A DNA stretch of 35,247 nt from CAVQNQ01 sp964427655 (GCA_964427655.1 CAYRWE010000022.1:1-35247), one strand, 5' to 3'. Shown: positions 23,988 through 32,219, numbered from the stretch's first letter. The notes: generated by a model from the sequence alone, not told the origin. Made by a program: numbers and translations.

Positions 23988-24286
23988 TGAGCACCACCAA
24001 TTGCCCGAATTGCGGCGCAGCCCGCATCCACCGCTCCCGACGCCGGACGGCGTTCGAACGGGCGGCGGCCGCCATTGGAGGCGGGATGCGCCGCTGCCAT
24101 CGATGCAACTCGCGCTTCCTCGAAATCGGTGGATCCCTGATCCGCCTCAGGGACGCGCAGCGCATCGCCCGCAAGATGATGCTGGGCCTGGCGATGGCTG
24201 CCGCCGCCGGGGTTCTGCTGGCGATGATTCTGTGGCTCAGCCACGCGCAATCCGCCATGCCGCCGGCCTTTCTCGTGTCCGCATGA
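23984..24286 (+). CDS. Small zinc-ribbon membrane protein
   Basis: 100 residues; ATG at 23984 overlaps the WecA-like stop, with a second ATG one codon on. The N-terminus has two cysteine pairs, CPNC (7-10) and CHRC (38-41), spaced as a zinc ribbon and separated by a basic stretch (RIHRSRRRTAFER). A single TM follows (about 65-87, MMLGLAMAAAAGVLLAMILWL) with a short tail. It has no known function; the layout suggests a cytoplasmic metal-bound domain on the inner membrane. Its conserved position between the initiating transferase and the ligase, with 4-nt overlaps on both sides, argues for a part in assembly, perhaps as a partner of one of them. Inferred only. Confidence 0.75.
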   Translation: MMSTTNCPNCGAARIHRSRRRTAFERAAAAIGGGMRRCHRCNSRFLEIGGSLIRLRDAQRIARKMMLGLAMAAAAGVLLAMILWLSHAQSAMPPAFLVSA

Positions 24287-26595
24287 TGCGCCTTCGCCTC
24301 GTCCTGCTCCTGCTGCTCCTTTTCGGCGTTGTCACGCTCTGGATTCCCGGCCGCTGGCCGGTCGGGACGCTGGAAGCGGGCGCACTGTTGACAGCCGCCG
24401 TGCTGGCTGGCCGGGTCGCGCTGGGCCGTCTACCCGCGCGCGCCGGACCGGCGCCGGTGCTGTGCGCCGCGATGGCTCTTTGGGCCGGGGCACAACTGGC
24501 GGCACAGTGGACCGCCGTTCCGGCCGACACGATGGACGCGCTGCTCTACTGGATGGCCGCCGCCTCGCTGGTATGGGTGGCCGAGTCGGCCTGCGCCGGA
24601 AGCAGGGAGCGCCGCGCGTTTTTGATCTCCGCGCTCGGCGTGGGTTCGCTGATCTGCTTTGCCGGAATCGTGCAGCTCTTCACCTCGGAGGGGCGCGTCT
24701 TCTGGCTGTTTCCCTCGGGCTACGAGTCGCTGGTGATCGGTCCCTTCGTCTCTCCCAACAACTTCGCCGCGTTCGTCGAGCTGCTGCTGCCGGCGGCCCT
24801 GGCGATGGGATTGGGCGCGGCGGGCCGCGGCGCCTGGCTGGTGGTGGCGGCGGGTCTGACGGCTGCGGTGGTGGCCAGCGGGTCGCGCGCAGGAACGGCC
24901 ATGGTCCTGGCGGAGATCGTGGCGGCCTGGTGGCTGCGGCGCCAAAGCCGCGCGGCCATCGTGAGCTTCGCGGCCACGGCGGTGGTTTTGACCCTGGCGG
25001 TAGGCTATCAGCTCCTGTGGACGCGTATGGGCGCCGATACCGATCCGTACGCCCTGCGCCGGGAGTTTCTGAAATCGTCGCTGGCGATGGTGAAGAGCGA
25101 GCCGCTGCACGGTTTTGGGATGGGTGTCTGGCCGGCGGTTTATCCGCGCTTCGCCACGGTCGATCCCGGCGCCACCGCCAACCATGCGCACAACGAGTGG
25201 GTCCAATGGGCGGCCGAGGGCGGTCTGCCGGCCCTGGCCGTGATGCTGGCGCTGGCGGGGTGTGTCCTGGTGCCGGCGGTACGGTCGCTCTGGGGCCTGG
25301 GGGCGCTGGCGGTCCTGGTGCATTCGGCGGTCGATTACCCGTTCCTGCGCTTCGGCCTGGCGGCCTGGATTTTCGCGTGGATCGGAGCGCTGGGAGCGCC
25401 GGCCCACGTGCGCCGGGGCGCCAGCGGTCCGATCGCTCGTCTGGCCGCATGCGGGGCCGTAGCGGCGCTGGCCGCGTGCTCTTTTTACGCCGCGCGGATC
25501 GGGTGGGCCGGCACGCTCTACCAGCGGGCCACGCCGGAAGGCGTCGAGCGCGCCGCGGCACTCGACCCGCTGCGCGCCGAGTATCGTGCCGGCCTGGCGC
25601 AGTTCGACCAGGCGGCCGCCATCACCCATCTCGAGCGTGCCCTGGCACTCGATCCGTATCTGACTTCCGCGCGTCTGGCCCTGGCCGCGGAGCGCGAACA
25701 GCGCGGTGAAATGGGGGAGAGCGAAGCCCAGTATCTGGAAGCCGCCAGCCGCGACCGGCTTTTCGCCCCCGCCTGGGCCGCCGCGAATTTCTATTTCCGC
25801 GCCGGACGTGCCCAGAGCTCCTGGAAGTGGGCCCGCACGGCCGCCGCCATTGCGCCGGGGGATCTCAACGCGCTCTTCGACCTGTGTCTGGCGGCGAATG
25901 ACGACGCGCACGCGGTAGCCGAGCGGGTCGTCCTGGGCATCTTTTCGGCCGAGCGGCGGTACCTGGCCTACCTGGTGGGGCACCGGCGCGGCGCGGAGGC
26001 TCACGCGGTAGCGCGGCGCGTGGCCGTCCGGGGGCGCCCTCAGGACCGCCCCTTGCTTCTCGATTACGTAGATGATGCTGTGGCCGGAGGGCGTATGGCC
26101 GAGGCGGCCGAGATCTGGAACAACGCCGCCAGCGACCGTCCGTGGCGCCCGGACGCGCTGGTTAACGGCGACTTCGCGCTTCCCATTTCGAATCGGGGGC
26201 TCGACTGGCATCTTGCACAAACCGAAGGCCTCACCTCCGCCACCGGGGACGGCGAACTGGCCCTTTCTTTTTCCGGCCGGCAGCCCGAGAATTGCGAGCT
26301 GCTTTGGCAGGCGCTCGCGCTCGAGCCGGGCGCTTCCTACCGGCTTCGTTTCACCTACCGGACGCAGGGAATGGCCGCCGCCACCGGTCTCGGGTGGTCG
26401 CTCGATGGAGCGCCCGGCGCGCCGCTGGCCGCATCCGCTGAATGGTCCTCGGTGGAATGGGATTTGGGGGCTCCGGTGACGCCGGCGGTTCTGCGGCTTT
26501 CCTACCGTCGCCCGCTGGGGGCCACGCGCGCCGAAGGATCTCTGGAATTACGCGCCATGCGCCTTGAACGGACCGCATCCGCCGATAAGAAATAG
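24283..26595 (+). CDS. O-antigen-ligase-family membrane protein with TPR and beta-sandwich extensions
   Basis: 770 residues, ATG at 24283 (ATGA overlap). The first ~400 residues are a multi-TM O-antigen ligase/polymerase: VIGPFVSPNNFAAFVELLLP, VASGSRAGTAMVLAE, and the large periplasmic loop with PLHGFGMGVWPAVYP and the NHAHNEWVQWAAEGG histidine motif of the Wzy_C/WaaL group. From about 410 to 620 the sequence is helical with TPR-like units (AITHLERALALDPYLTSARL). From 627, VNGDFALP...GLDWHL begins a beta-sandwich like a carbohydrate-binding module, with YRLRFTYRTQ and SSVEWDLG. It may ligate or polymerise the glycan while holding it. As a second candidate polymerase besides 15313, one may be Wzy and the other a ligase. 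Confidence 0.85.
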   Translation: MMRLRLVLLLLLLFGVVTLWIPGRWPVGTLEAGALLTAAVLAGRVALGRLPARAGPAPVLCAAMALWAGAQLAAQWTAVPADTMDALLYWMAAASLVWVAESACAGSRERRAFLISALGVGSLICFAGIVQLFTSEGRVFWLFPSGYESLVIGPFVSPNNFAAFVELLLPAALAMGLGAAGRGAWLVVAAGLTAAVVASGSRAGTAMVLAEIVAAWWLRRQSRAAIVSFAATAVVLTLAVGYQLLWTRMGADTDPYALRREFLKSSLAMVKSEPLHGFGMGVWPAVYPRFATVDPGATANHAHNEWVQWAAEGGLPALAVMLALAGCVLVPAVRSLWGLGALAVLVHSAVDYPFLRFGLAAWIFAWIGALGAPAHVRRGASGPIARLAACGAVAALAACSFYAARIGWAGTLYQRATPEGVERAAALDPLRAEYRAGLAQFDQAAAITHLERALALDPYLTSARLALAAEREQRGEMGESEAQYLEAASRDRLFAPAWAAANFYFRAGRAQSSWKWARTAAAIAPGDLNALFDLCLAANDDAHAVAERVVLGIFSAERRYLAYLVGHRRGAEAHAVARRVAVRGRPQDRPLLLDYVDDAVAGGRMAEAAEIWNNAASDRPWRPDALVNGDFALPISNRGLDWHLAQTEGLTSATGDGELALSFSGRQPENCELLWQALALEPGASYRLRFTYRTQGMAAATGLGWSLDGAPGAPLAASAEWSSVEWDLGAPVTPAVLRLSYRRPLGATRAEGSLELRAMRLERTASADKK

Positions 26596-26604
26596 CAGGC
26601 AAAC

Positions 26605-27660
26605 GTGTTTGAATTCCGCCTTCGGCAACAAAGAAATCCGGCTTCGATGCTCGGCAGCCTCGCCGCTCACGGCGCCTGCCTGGCGGCGGCCCTGCTCGCC
26701 TCCGCCTCGTCGCCCCGGGTAACCAGCTACGTGTACACGCACCTTTACGCGCCAGATGGGGCCGCTCCAACGGGAGCTCGCCCGCCACGCCCGGCGAGAC
26801 GGACCGTGATCCCGCTGCGGCTCGTCGCGCCGCCGCTCGCGCTTCCCCACCGCGAAGCGCTGGCTGACGCCATGCCGCCCGAAATCCGCGCCACGGCCAA
26901 GCCCCCTTCCCTGTCGCTCCCTTCCATCACGCCGCTCCCACCCGCACCCGCGCCGACCCCTTTCGAGAGCGCCGTACCCGCCGCCGCGCGCCCCGAAGCG
27001 CCTAAAATCCAAACCGGAGGATTTGCCGCCGCCAGCGCCCGTAGCGGATCGGCCGCGCCGAAGATCCTGCTATCGGCAGGCTTCGACGAACCGCGGGCCG
27101 AGACCGGCGAGCAGGCCCACTACGCACCGCGCACAGGGGCATTTGGCGATGTGCGGGCCCCCGCGCCGGCAGCCGCGGCGATGGCCGCCACACCAGACGC
27201 CGGGTTTGCGGCCGCCCTGCCGGGCATGGCTCCGCAATCGCCCGCCTCGCAAACCGCCTCCGCCGGCTTTGGCGATTCCGTGGCGGTCGCGGGGGCCTCC
27301 CCGGCGGCACCCGTGAAAGCCTCCGCGGGATTCGCGGCCGCCTCCATCGCCGCGCATTCCCGCGAACTGTCGGCCGCCGCGCCGGCGGCACGCACGCGGA
27401 TCGAGATCCTTTTTAAGCCCCGACCCGCCTACACCCCGGAGGCGCGGAAGCTCGCGATCCAGGGCGACGTGGTCCTGATGGCGTGGTTCGAGGCCAATGG
27501 CCAGGTGCGCGTCGAGCGCCTTCTGCGGGGACTCGGCCACGGCCTCGACGAGAGCGCCATCCGCGCGGCGGAGGCTATCCGTTTCCGCCCCGCGACCGAA
27601 TTCGGCCGGCCCATCGATACGGACGCCACGGTCCGCATCACATTCCAATTGGCGAACTGA
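26605..27660 (+). CDS. TonB-family energy-transducing protein
   Basis: 351 residues from a GTG at 26605 (weak GCAGG upstream). A single N-terminal hydrophobic segment (SLAAHGACLAAALLASAS, about 18-35) would anchor it in the inner membrane. A long proline/alanine-rich periplasmic linker follows, with repeated [ST][AG]GF units (TGGFAAAS, SAGFDEP, DAGFAAAL, SAGFGDS, SAGFAAAS). The TonB C-terminal domain is at about 265-350: RPAYTPEARKLAIQGDVVLM, WFEANGQVRVERLL and DESAIRAAEAIRFRPA. No ExbB/ExbD genes or TonB-dependent receptor are nearby. Its place at the end of an EPS operon suggests a link with export or with an outer-membrane partner. Function inferred. Confidence 0.87.
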   Translation: MFEFRLRQQRNPASMLGSLAAHGACLAAALLASASSPRVTSYVYTHLYAPDGAAPTGARPPRPARRTVIPLRLVAPPLALPHREALADAMPPEIRATAKPPSLSLPSITPLPPAPAPTPFESAVPAAARPEAPKIQTGGFAAASARSGSAAPKILLSAGFDEPRAETGEQAHYAPRTGAFGDVRAPAPAAAAMAATPDAGFAAALPGMAPQSPASQTASAGFGDSVAVAGASPAAPVKASAGFAAASIAAHSRELSAAAPAARTRIEILFKPRPAYTPEARKLAIQGDVVLMAWFEANGQVRVERLLRGLGHGLDESAIRAAEAIRFRPATEFGRPIDTDATVRITFQLAN

Positions 27661-27662
27661 AT

Positions 27663-29333
27663 ATGAAACGCTACCGATCATTACTACGTGCGACGGCTCT
27701 CCTGCTGCTTACCGGCGGAGCGGCCCTGCCTGTACATGCCGCGGCCGACGACTCCGCGGCCGAGCGGCTGATCGAGCGGGTCGTCCGACAGGAGGCGCAG
27801 TTCATGACCCAACTGCGCGGGCACAGCGCCATCGCCGAAACGTATATCCAGGAGATCCCCCCGGAAGGCGCACCCGCCGAGATCGTCCGCGACCACTACT
27901 TTCTGGGCAAGGTGGCGTTCGCCGGCCCGCTCCAGTACCAGCCCATGGCGAGTCACAGCGCCGCGCCCCGCGCGGGCCGACTGCTGGGTCTCTTCAAGGG
28001 CCGCTCCTCGATGTTCGTGGCGGAAGGGTTCGCGCAGATGGCGCTGATCGATGCCGAGGGTTTCAGCCGCGAAAATTACCGCATGGAGTACGTGCGCCGC
28101 GAGTTCCAAGGCGAGCTGCGCTGCCTGGTCTTCGACGTGGAGCCTCTCAACCCCAAGGCCGCCGGGCGCTTCCGCGGGCGGATCTGGGTCGAGGACCAGG
28201 GCTTTCAGATCGTGCGCTTCAACGGCACCTATATCAACGGCAGTTCTTCGCACCTCTACTTCCACTTCGAAAGCTGGCGCGTCAACGTGGCCGGCAGCCA
28301 GTGGGTGCCCGGGTTCGTTTACGTGGAAGAGTCGGGCAACCCGGAAAAGGGCTCGCCGATGCCCCGCTTCAAGGCCCAGACGCGATTCTGGGGGTATCGG
28401 CCGGCCTCCGCCAGCCGCGCCGGGGAGATGGCTTCGATTGCCGTGGAGGCCGAGGCCGGGGTAGCGGACCGGGCCGCTTCCCCGGAGCCGACACCGCTCG
28501 AAAATCAGCGCGCCTGGGAGCGCCAGGCGGAAACCAATATTCTGGAGCGGCTCGAAAAGGGCGGTCTGCTGGCGCCTCCCGGACCGGTAGACGAAGTTCT
28601 GACCACGGTGGTGAACAACCTGATCGCCTCCAACGGCCTGGGTGTCGAAGCGCGCTGCCGGGTGCTGCTCACGACCCCGCTCGAAACTTTCTCGGTGGGA
28701 CGCACGATCGTCATCAGCCGGGGCCTCATCGACGTGCTCCCCGACGAAGCCAGCCTGGCCATGGTGCTCTCCGGAGAACTGGCCCACATCGCCCTGGGCC
28801 ACCGCACCAACACGCAGTTTGCCTTCGCCGACAAGACCATGCTGGGAGAACAGGAATTGCTGGGGCGGCTGCGGCTGGGGCGCTCCGAGGAGGAGGTGCG
28901 GTCGGCGGGCGAGCGCGCCATCGAACTGCTCACCAAATCGCCATACGGTCCGAAACTCGCCGTGGCCGGGCTGTTCCTCAAGGCGCTCGAAGCGCAGGCC
29001 GCCCAACTGCCCAACCTGATCCGCGCCAACCTGGGCAACCAGCTCGCCAGCGGCACGAGCCTGGTCCGGATGCAGGAGTTGGCGGCCGGCGGCCCGGCCC
29101 TGGAGCGCGACAAGCTCGAGCAGTTGGCGGCGCTTCCGCTGGGCTCGCGCATCCACATGGACGCGTGGACGGACGAGATCGCCCTCTTGAAAACCAAGGC
29201 CGTGGCGCTGATTTCGGCGCGCGACAAGCTGCCGTTCGAAGTGACGCCTTTCGTGATTTACCTTTCCCGCGCCGGAACGCGCGCGAAGGAGCCAAATCCG
29301 GCGCCGGGAGTCGCGGGGCCGGTCCAGCGGTAG
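27663..29333 (+). CDS. Exported M48-like protein with degenerate zinc site
   Basis: 556 residues; ATG at 27663. A Sec signal (LLRATALLLLTGGAALPVHA) is followed by an N-terminal domain of about 260 residues (FVAEGFAQMALIDAEGF, FRGRIWVEDQGFQIVRFNG), possibly an outer-membrane-lipoprotein-sorting-like beta fold. An M48-like domain follows. The HExxH site reads GELAH at residues 371-375, so the first zinc ligand is glycine. Downstream, where active M48 proteins have a Glu/Asp-containing helix, the sequence is EEEVRSAGERAIELL, lacking the expected acid. It is therefore probably catalytically dead, perhaps a chaperone-like scaffold. The protein is full length and in frame, and its neighbours keep it in the operon. 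The homology is good; the inactivity is deduced. Confidence 0.83.
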   Translation: MKRYRSLLRATALLLLTGGAALPVHAAADDSAAERLIERVVRQEAQFMTQLRGHSAIAETYIQEIPPEGAPAEIVRDHYFLGKVAFAGPLQYQPMASHSAAPRAGRLLGLFKGRSSMFVAEGFAQMALIDAEGFSRENYRMEYVRREFQGELRCLVFDVEPLNPKAAGRFRGRIWVEDQGFQIVRFNGTYINGSSSHLYFHFESWRVNVAGSQWVPGFVYVEESGNPEKGSPMPRFKAQTRFWGYRPASASRAGEMASIAVEAEAGVADRAASPEPTPLENQRAWERQAETNILERLEKGGLLAPPGPVDEVLTTVVNNLIASNGLGVEARCRVLLTTPLETFSVGRTIVISRGLIDVLPDEASLAMVLSGELAHIALGHRTNTQFAFADKTMLGEQELLGRLRLGRSEEEVRSAGERAIELLTKSPYGPKLAVAGLFLKALEAQAAQLPNLIRANLGNQLASGTSLVRMQELAAGGPALERDKLEQLAALPLGSRIHMDAWTDEIALLKTKAVALISARDKLPFEVTPFVIYLSRAGTRAKEPNPAPGVAGPVQR

Positions 29334-29361
29334 CGCTGGAATCTTAGCAAAGGGGTAGGAA

Positions 29362-30234
29362 ATGAAATCGACAAACCTGACTTTATGGCTGCTGCTCGCG
29401 AGCGGCGCCATCGCGGTTTTTGGGGCCTCGCCGCCGATCATCGGGACGGCGACTTCCGCGGGAGCTTTCCTGATCAACAATGCGGCCGTTTCCGGCAGCG
29501 CCACGGTTTTGAACGGAGCCGCGATCCACACCGCCGGCAATGCGTCGGAGGTGCGTCTGGGAGGCGGCGCGCGGCTGACGCTGGCCGCTTCGAGCGGCGC
29601 CACTGTGTACCGCGACCGAGCTTTGCTCGAAGCGGGCGCCGTGGCCTTGAACTCCGCCTCCGGCTACCGCCTGGAGGCGCGCTCCGTGCGGGTGACGCCG
29701 CTCGCGAGCGAGGCGCGCATCGAGGTTGCGATGGACGGGCCGAACGGCGTCACGGTGGCGGCCCGGGCCGGAAATGCCGAGGTGCGCAGCGCCGCCGGCG
29801 TTCTGATCGCGCGCGTTTTTCCCGGCGAAGCGATGGCCTTCGATGCCGCGCCCTCCGGCCGCGTGCAGTTCGCGGGTGTGCTGACCCGGCGCGGCGACGT
29901 CTATCTGATCAAGGACGACGTTACGCATGTGGTGGCCCAACTGCGAGGCGCGCATCTCGCCGCGCTGGCCGGGAAGCGCATCAGCGTGACCGGCACGTTA
30001 GCCTCCGGCACGCCGCAGGAGGGGGCTTCCGAGATCGTGGATATCGCCCAGGCGAGCGTTACGCCCGGCGCAGCGGGAAGCGGGAGCGCGGGCGGCACGG
30101 CTAAGCCAGCCGCCGTCTCCTCCGGCCTCTCGGTTCGCACCATCGCGATTGCCACAGCCGGCATCGCGGGAGCCGGAACGCTCGGCGGGCTGGCCGTGGC
30201 CGGCACGTTCGAGGGCAGCTCCGTCAGTCGGTAA
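29362..30234 (+). CDS. Secreted FecR-like protein, last gene of the operon
   Basis: 290 residues; the ATG at 29362 follows a GGGGTAGG stretch. It has a Sec signal (LTLWLLLASGAIAVFGAS). A FecR-like beta domain follows (GAAIHTAGNASEVRLGGGAR, ATVYRDRALLEAGAV, YRLEARSVRVTP). Residues 175-225 look like a small OB-like domain (LIKDDVTHVVAQLRG, GKRISVTGTLASG). The C-terminus is an alanine/glycine-rich hydrophobic segment (IAIATAGIAGAGTLGGLAVAG) ahead of a short tail, possibly a membrane anchor. FecR proteins act as periplasmic signal or assembly parts; whether this one binds sugar or peptide is not visible. It completes the TonB/M48-like/FecR-like end of the operon. Confidence 0.72.
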   Translation: MKSTNLTLWLLLASGAIAVFGASPPIIGTATSAGAFLINNAAVSGSATVLNGAAIHTAGNASEVRLGGGARLTLAASSGATVYRDRALLEAGAVALNSASGYRLEARSVRVTPLASEARIEVAMDGPNGVTVAARAGNAEVRSAAGVLIARVFPGEAMAFDAAPSGRVQFAGVLTRRGDVYLIKDDVTHVVAQLRGAHLAALAGKRISVTGTLASGTPQEGASEIVDIAQASVTPGAAGSGSAGGTAKPAAVSSGLSVRTIAIATAGIAGAGTLGGLAVAGTFEGSSVSR

Positions 30235-30242
30235 CCCGCCAT

Positions 30243-30265
30243 GGGCGGGGACGGCCGCTCCGCCC
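30243..30265. terminator. GC-rich hairpin after the operon
   Basis: GGGCGGGG (30243-30250) pairs with CTCCGCCC (30258-30265) through eight base pairs, one of them G-U, over a 7-nt loop. It lies 9 nt past the last stop codon. There is no U-tract, so it is a stem for RNA protection or Rho-type ending rather than a textbook intrinsic terminator. A second stem, ACCGCC/GGCGGT at 30303-30319, and a third, CGCGCG/CGCGCG at 30417-30432, lie further on. Confidence 0.5.
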
Positions 30266-30300
30266 TGCCCATCGAGTGCTCTCTGTTCGCCGGCGGCGGC

Positions 30301-30414
30301 ATACCGCCAATTCGGCGGTGGCGTCTTATAACACCAGTTCGCCATGCGCGGCGCGCATAACACCGGTTCGCAAGGCTGCGCCGGAATAACGCTCAGTCCG
30401 CCCTCGACAGGAGG
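30301..30414 (+). repeat. Four degenerate tandem repeats of 27-29 bp
   Basis: Units start at about 30301, 30328, 30357 and 30386, the last three exactly 29 bp apart. The 5' part is shared: ATAACACCRGTTCGC in units two and three, with looser copies ATACCGCCAATTCG in unit one and ATAACGCTCAGTCCGC in unit four. The 3' halves diverge. There are no spacers of constant length and no cas genes, so this is not a CRISPR. It could be a DNA-protein docking array or a decaying repeat. Confidence 0.5.
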
Positions 30415-30466
30415 ATCGCGCGAAATCGCGCGCGTCAGTTGACCTGTCGGCCCCGGGGTTGCCGGC

Positions 30467-30973
30467 TCACTTTCCCGCGAAAGGATTTTCGTCCGCGCTG
30501 GGCCCGTACACCGAAGGCACCGGAATATCCAGAAGCCGAAGATAAACGGTAAGCTGGCCCCGATGATGATACAGGTGGTTCAGCATGATCGAGCGATATA
30601 GCCCGATCCGTGGTATTGTGAGCACGGGAACTCCGCCCTTGGTCATCGACCAGTTCACCATCAGATCCGCATCGCTCATGCCGCCGACAATCTGTCTGGC
30701 TTGAGCCAGGCTCTCCTCGAACGCCTGCAGGATCGCAGCGGCACTTTCGGGAGGCGGCGTTGGAGAGAAGCTTTCCATTGCCATGGTGCTTTGCATTCCC
30801 AACTTGGCGACTCCGTCCTGCAGGGTGGCGATGTGCTGCGCCAGTTGGCCCATGCTCATCGATTACTCGTGAGGTTTCCACGCGAGACGGCTGTCGGGCA
30901 CGCGGGAGAGGGCGGCGCGGGTCGCCCCGGCTTCCTGTTCGAGTTCGGCAAGTAATGAATCGGCCAGCGGCAT
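30467..30973 (-). pseudogene. DinB-family gene interrupted by one in-frame stop
   Basis: The ATG at 30973 has AAGGAG at 30983-30988, 9 nt upstream, and opens 36 codons (MPLADSLLAELEQEAGATRA...DSRLAWKPHE) that match the usual DinB N-terminus. Codon 37 (30863-30865) is TAA where relatives have lysine (HEKSMSMGQL). The frame then continues for 131 codons with SMSMGQLAQHIATLQ, NHLYHHRGQLTVYLR and VYGPSADENPFA, all family-typical. A single base change (AAA to TAA) explains it; a restart at the ATG at 30859 would give a 130-residue piece lacking the first helix. DinB folds are four-helix metal-binding bundles of thiol or damage-response type. It is either a fresh pseudogene or a sequence error. Confidence 0.8.
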
Positions 30974-31169
30974 GGTTTGGGTCTCCTTCAGGATTTTACT
31001 TCGACCTGCTGCCCGCCGTGTAGCAATGGCCCGCGCGCGGCACAGGTCGCGTGGGACCCCGCACCAACCGGCCGTCCGGCCCTCTTCGCCGTAGCGATCC
31101 CCCGCCCGCGCGCTATTTGCCGGCGCCCCCGCCGGGCCGCTCGCAGGCGGCTGGTTCAGCGCCGGAGCC

Positions 31170-32096
31170 TTACCTGGCTGGCTGGGCGGGCTGCGCAGGG
31201 ACTTTGTGCTTCAAATAGCGCTGGTATGCCGGCGGGTCCAGTCTTTGCTTCAGGAACTCCTCGTATTCGCGAATCAGCGCGGGATCCGTCGGAGAACTGT
31301 AGATATCGCGCGAGTCGTACTTGCCTTCGGCGAACTTCTTCTTGGTCCATTCGTCGTGGGCGTGTACGATGTCGGCGGCGTCGGCCACTTCCTGTGCCAG
31401 ATGCGGCGGAATGAAGCTGACGCCCTCCCGGTCCCCCACTACCACATCTCCCGGCATGACCAGCGCGTCGCCGATCCGTACCGGAATCTCGATGCCGGTG
31501 ACGATGCCGTTGGTCAGCCAGGGCGGCGCCGAGGTGCGGTAATACGCCTGCATATTGAAATCCGCGATTCCGTCCAGATCGCGAATCGGGCCGTCGATGA
31601 CGAAACCGTTCCCCGTCCGCTTCCAGATGAAATACGCCAGATTGTCACCCACCACGCCGCCCGTGTTGGCGGCGGCTTCGACGACCAGCACATCTCCGGG
31701 CTGAAGCATGTCCAATGCCACCTGGTGATCCCAGGGCCGCTTGACGCCCGTGCGGCTGAACTCGGCGCGGTCCACCTCCGCGATGTCCGCGCGAGAGGGC
31801 ATGATCTGCACTGTAAACGCCCGCCCCACCAGCTTCTTGTCGCCGCGGAGCATCTTCAGGTCGCCGGCATAATTGTTGGGAAAACCCTGCCCAGCCAGCA
31901 TCATCTCTTCGGCGGAGAGGCCTTTCATCTTTTCGAGCAGCGCATCCGGGACCTTGGGCCGCCCGTCCGCGAAGCGCTCGTAGGGGTTCTTGGCGGTGTA
32001 CTTGATCATCTGCTCGCGCGTCAGCCGGAGCACCTGGGCTTGCGAAGCGACCACTGCAAGCCCCGTCACGAGCCATAAGGCGATGGCCGATTTCAT
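31170..32096 (-). CDS. Exported RraA-family protein (HMG/sugar-acid aldolase-like)
   Basis: 308 residues from the ATG at 32096, with AAGGA 8 nt upstream. A Sec signal (IALWLVTGLAVVASQA) is visible. The RraA fold covers about 85-240: QPGDVLVVEAAANTGG, then GGVVGDNLAYFIWKRTGNGF, and VIDGPIRDLDGIADF. G150-D151 and R172-D173 correspond to the metal and substrate motif of class II aldolases such as HMG/CHA aldolase. VMPGDVVVGDREGVSFIP follows. RraA homologues either cleave keto-acids or bind RNase E; with a signal peptide and two dehydratase-like genes directly upstream, a retro-aldol step on a 2-keto-3-deoxy acid is the more likely role. The gap to the upstream gene is 123 nt. Confidence 0.83.
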   Translation of the reverse strand: MKSAIALWLVTGLAVVASQAQVLRLTREQMIKYTAKNPYERFADGRPKVPDALLEKMKGLSAEEMMLAGQGFPNNYAGDLKMLRGDKKLVGRAFTVQIMPSRADIAEVDRAEFSRTGVKRPWDHQVALDMLQPGDVLVVEAAANTGGVVGDNLAYFIWKRTGNGFVIDGPIRDLDGIADFNMQAYYRTSAPPWLTNGIVTGIEIPVRIGDALVMPGDVVVGDREGVSFIPPHLAQEVADAADIVHAHDEWTKKKFAEGKYDSRDIYSSPTDPALIREYEEFLKQRLDPPAYQRYLKHKVPAQPAQPAR

Positions 32097-32219
32097 GGCA
32101 TAAATCCTTTCAACGATAGAACCGAAAACACACAGCCGACGACGCACGTTTTCGTGGGGACCGGGTTCCGCGGTCGAGACAGCCGGACGAATTGCCGCGA
32201 GCCGGCGCGATTGCCGGCC

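Noticed and set aside
24430..26220. 596-codon minus-strand frame
   Set aside because: It is antisense to the O-antigen ligase fusion; composition is extreme (Arg/Gly/His-rich) with no domain or ribosome-binding site.
6245..30234. The EPS run as a horizontally acquired island
   Set aside because: Base composition and codon use look like the flanking genes, and no integrase, tRNA or flanking repeats frame it; the transposase relics lie outside and are old.
30301..30414. CRISPR array
   Set aside because: Units are contiguous and degenerate, there are no spacers of constant size, only four units, and no cas gene.
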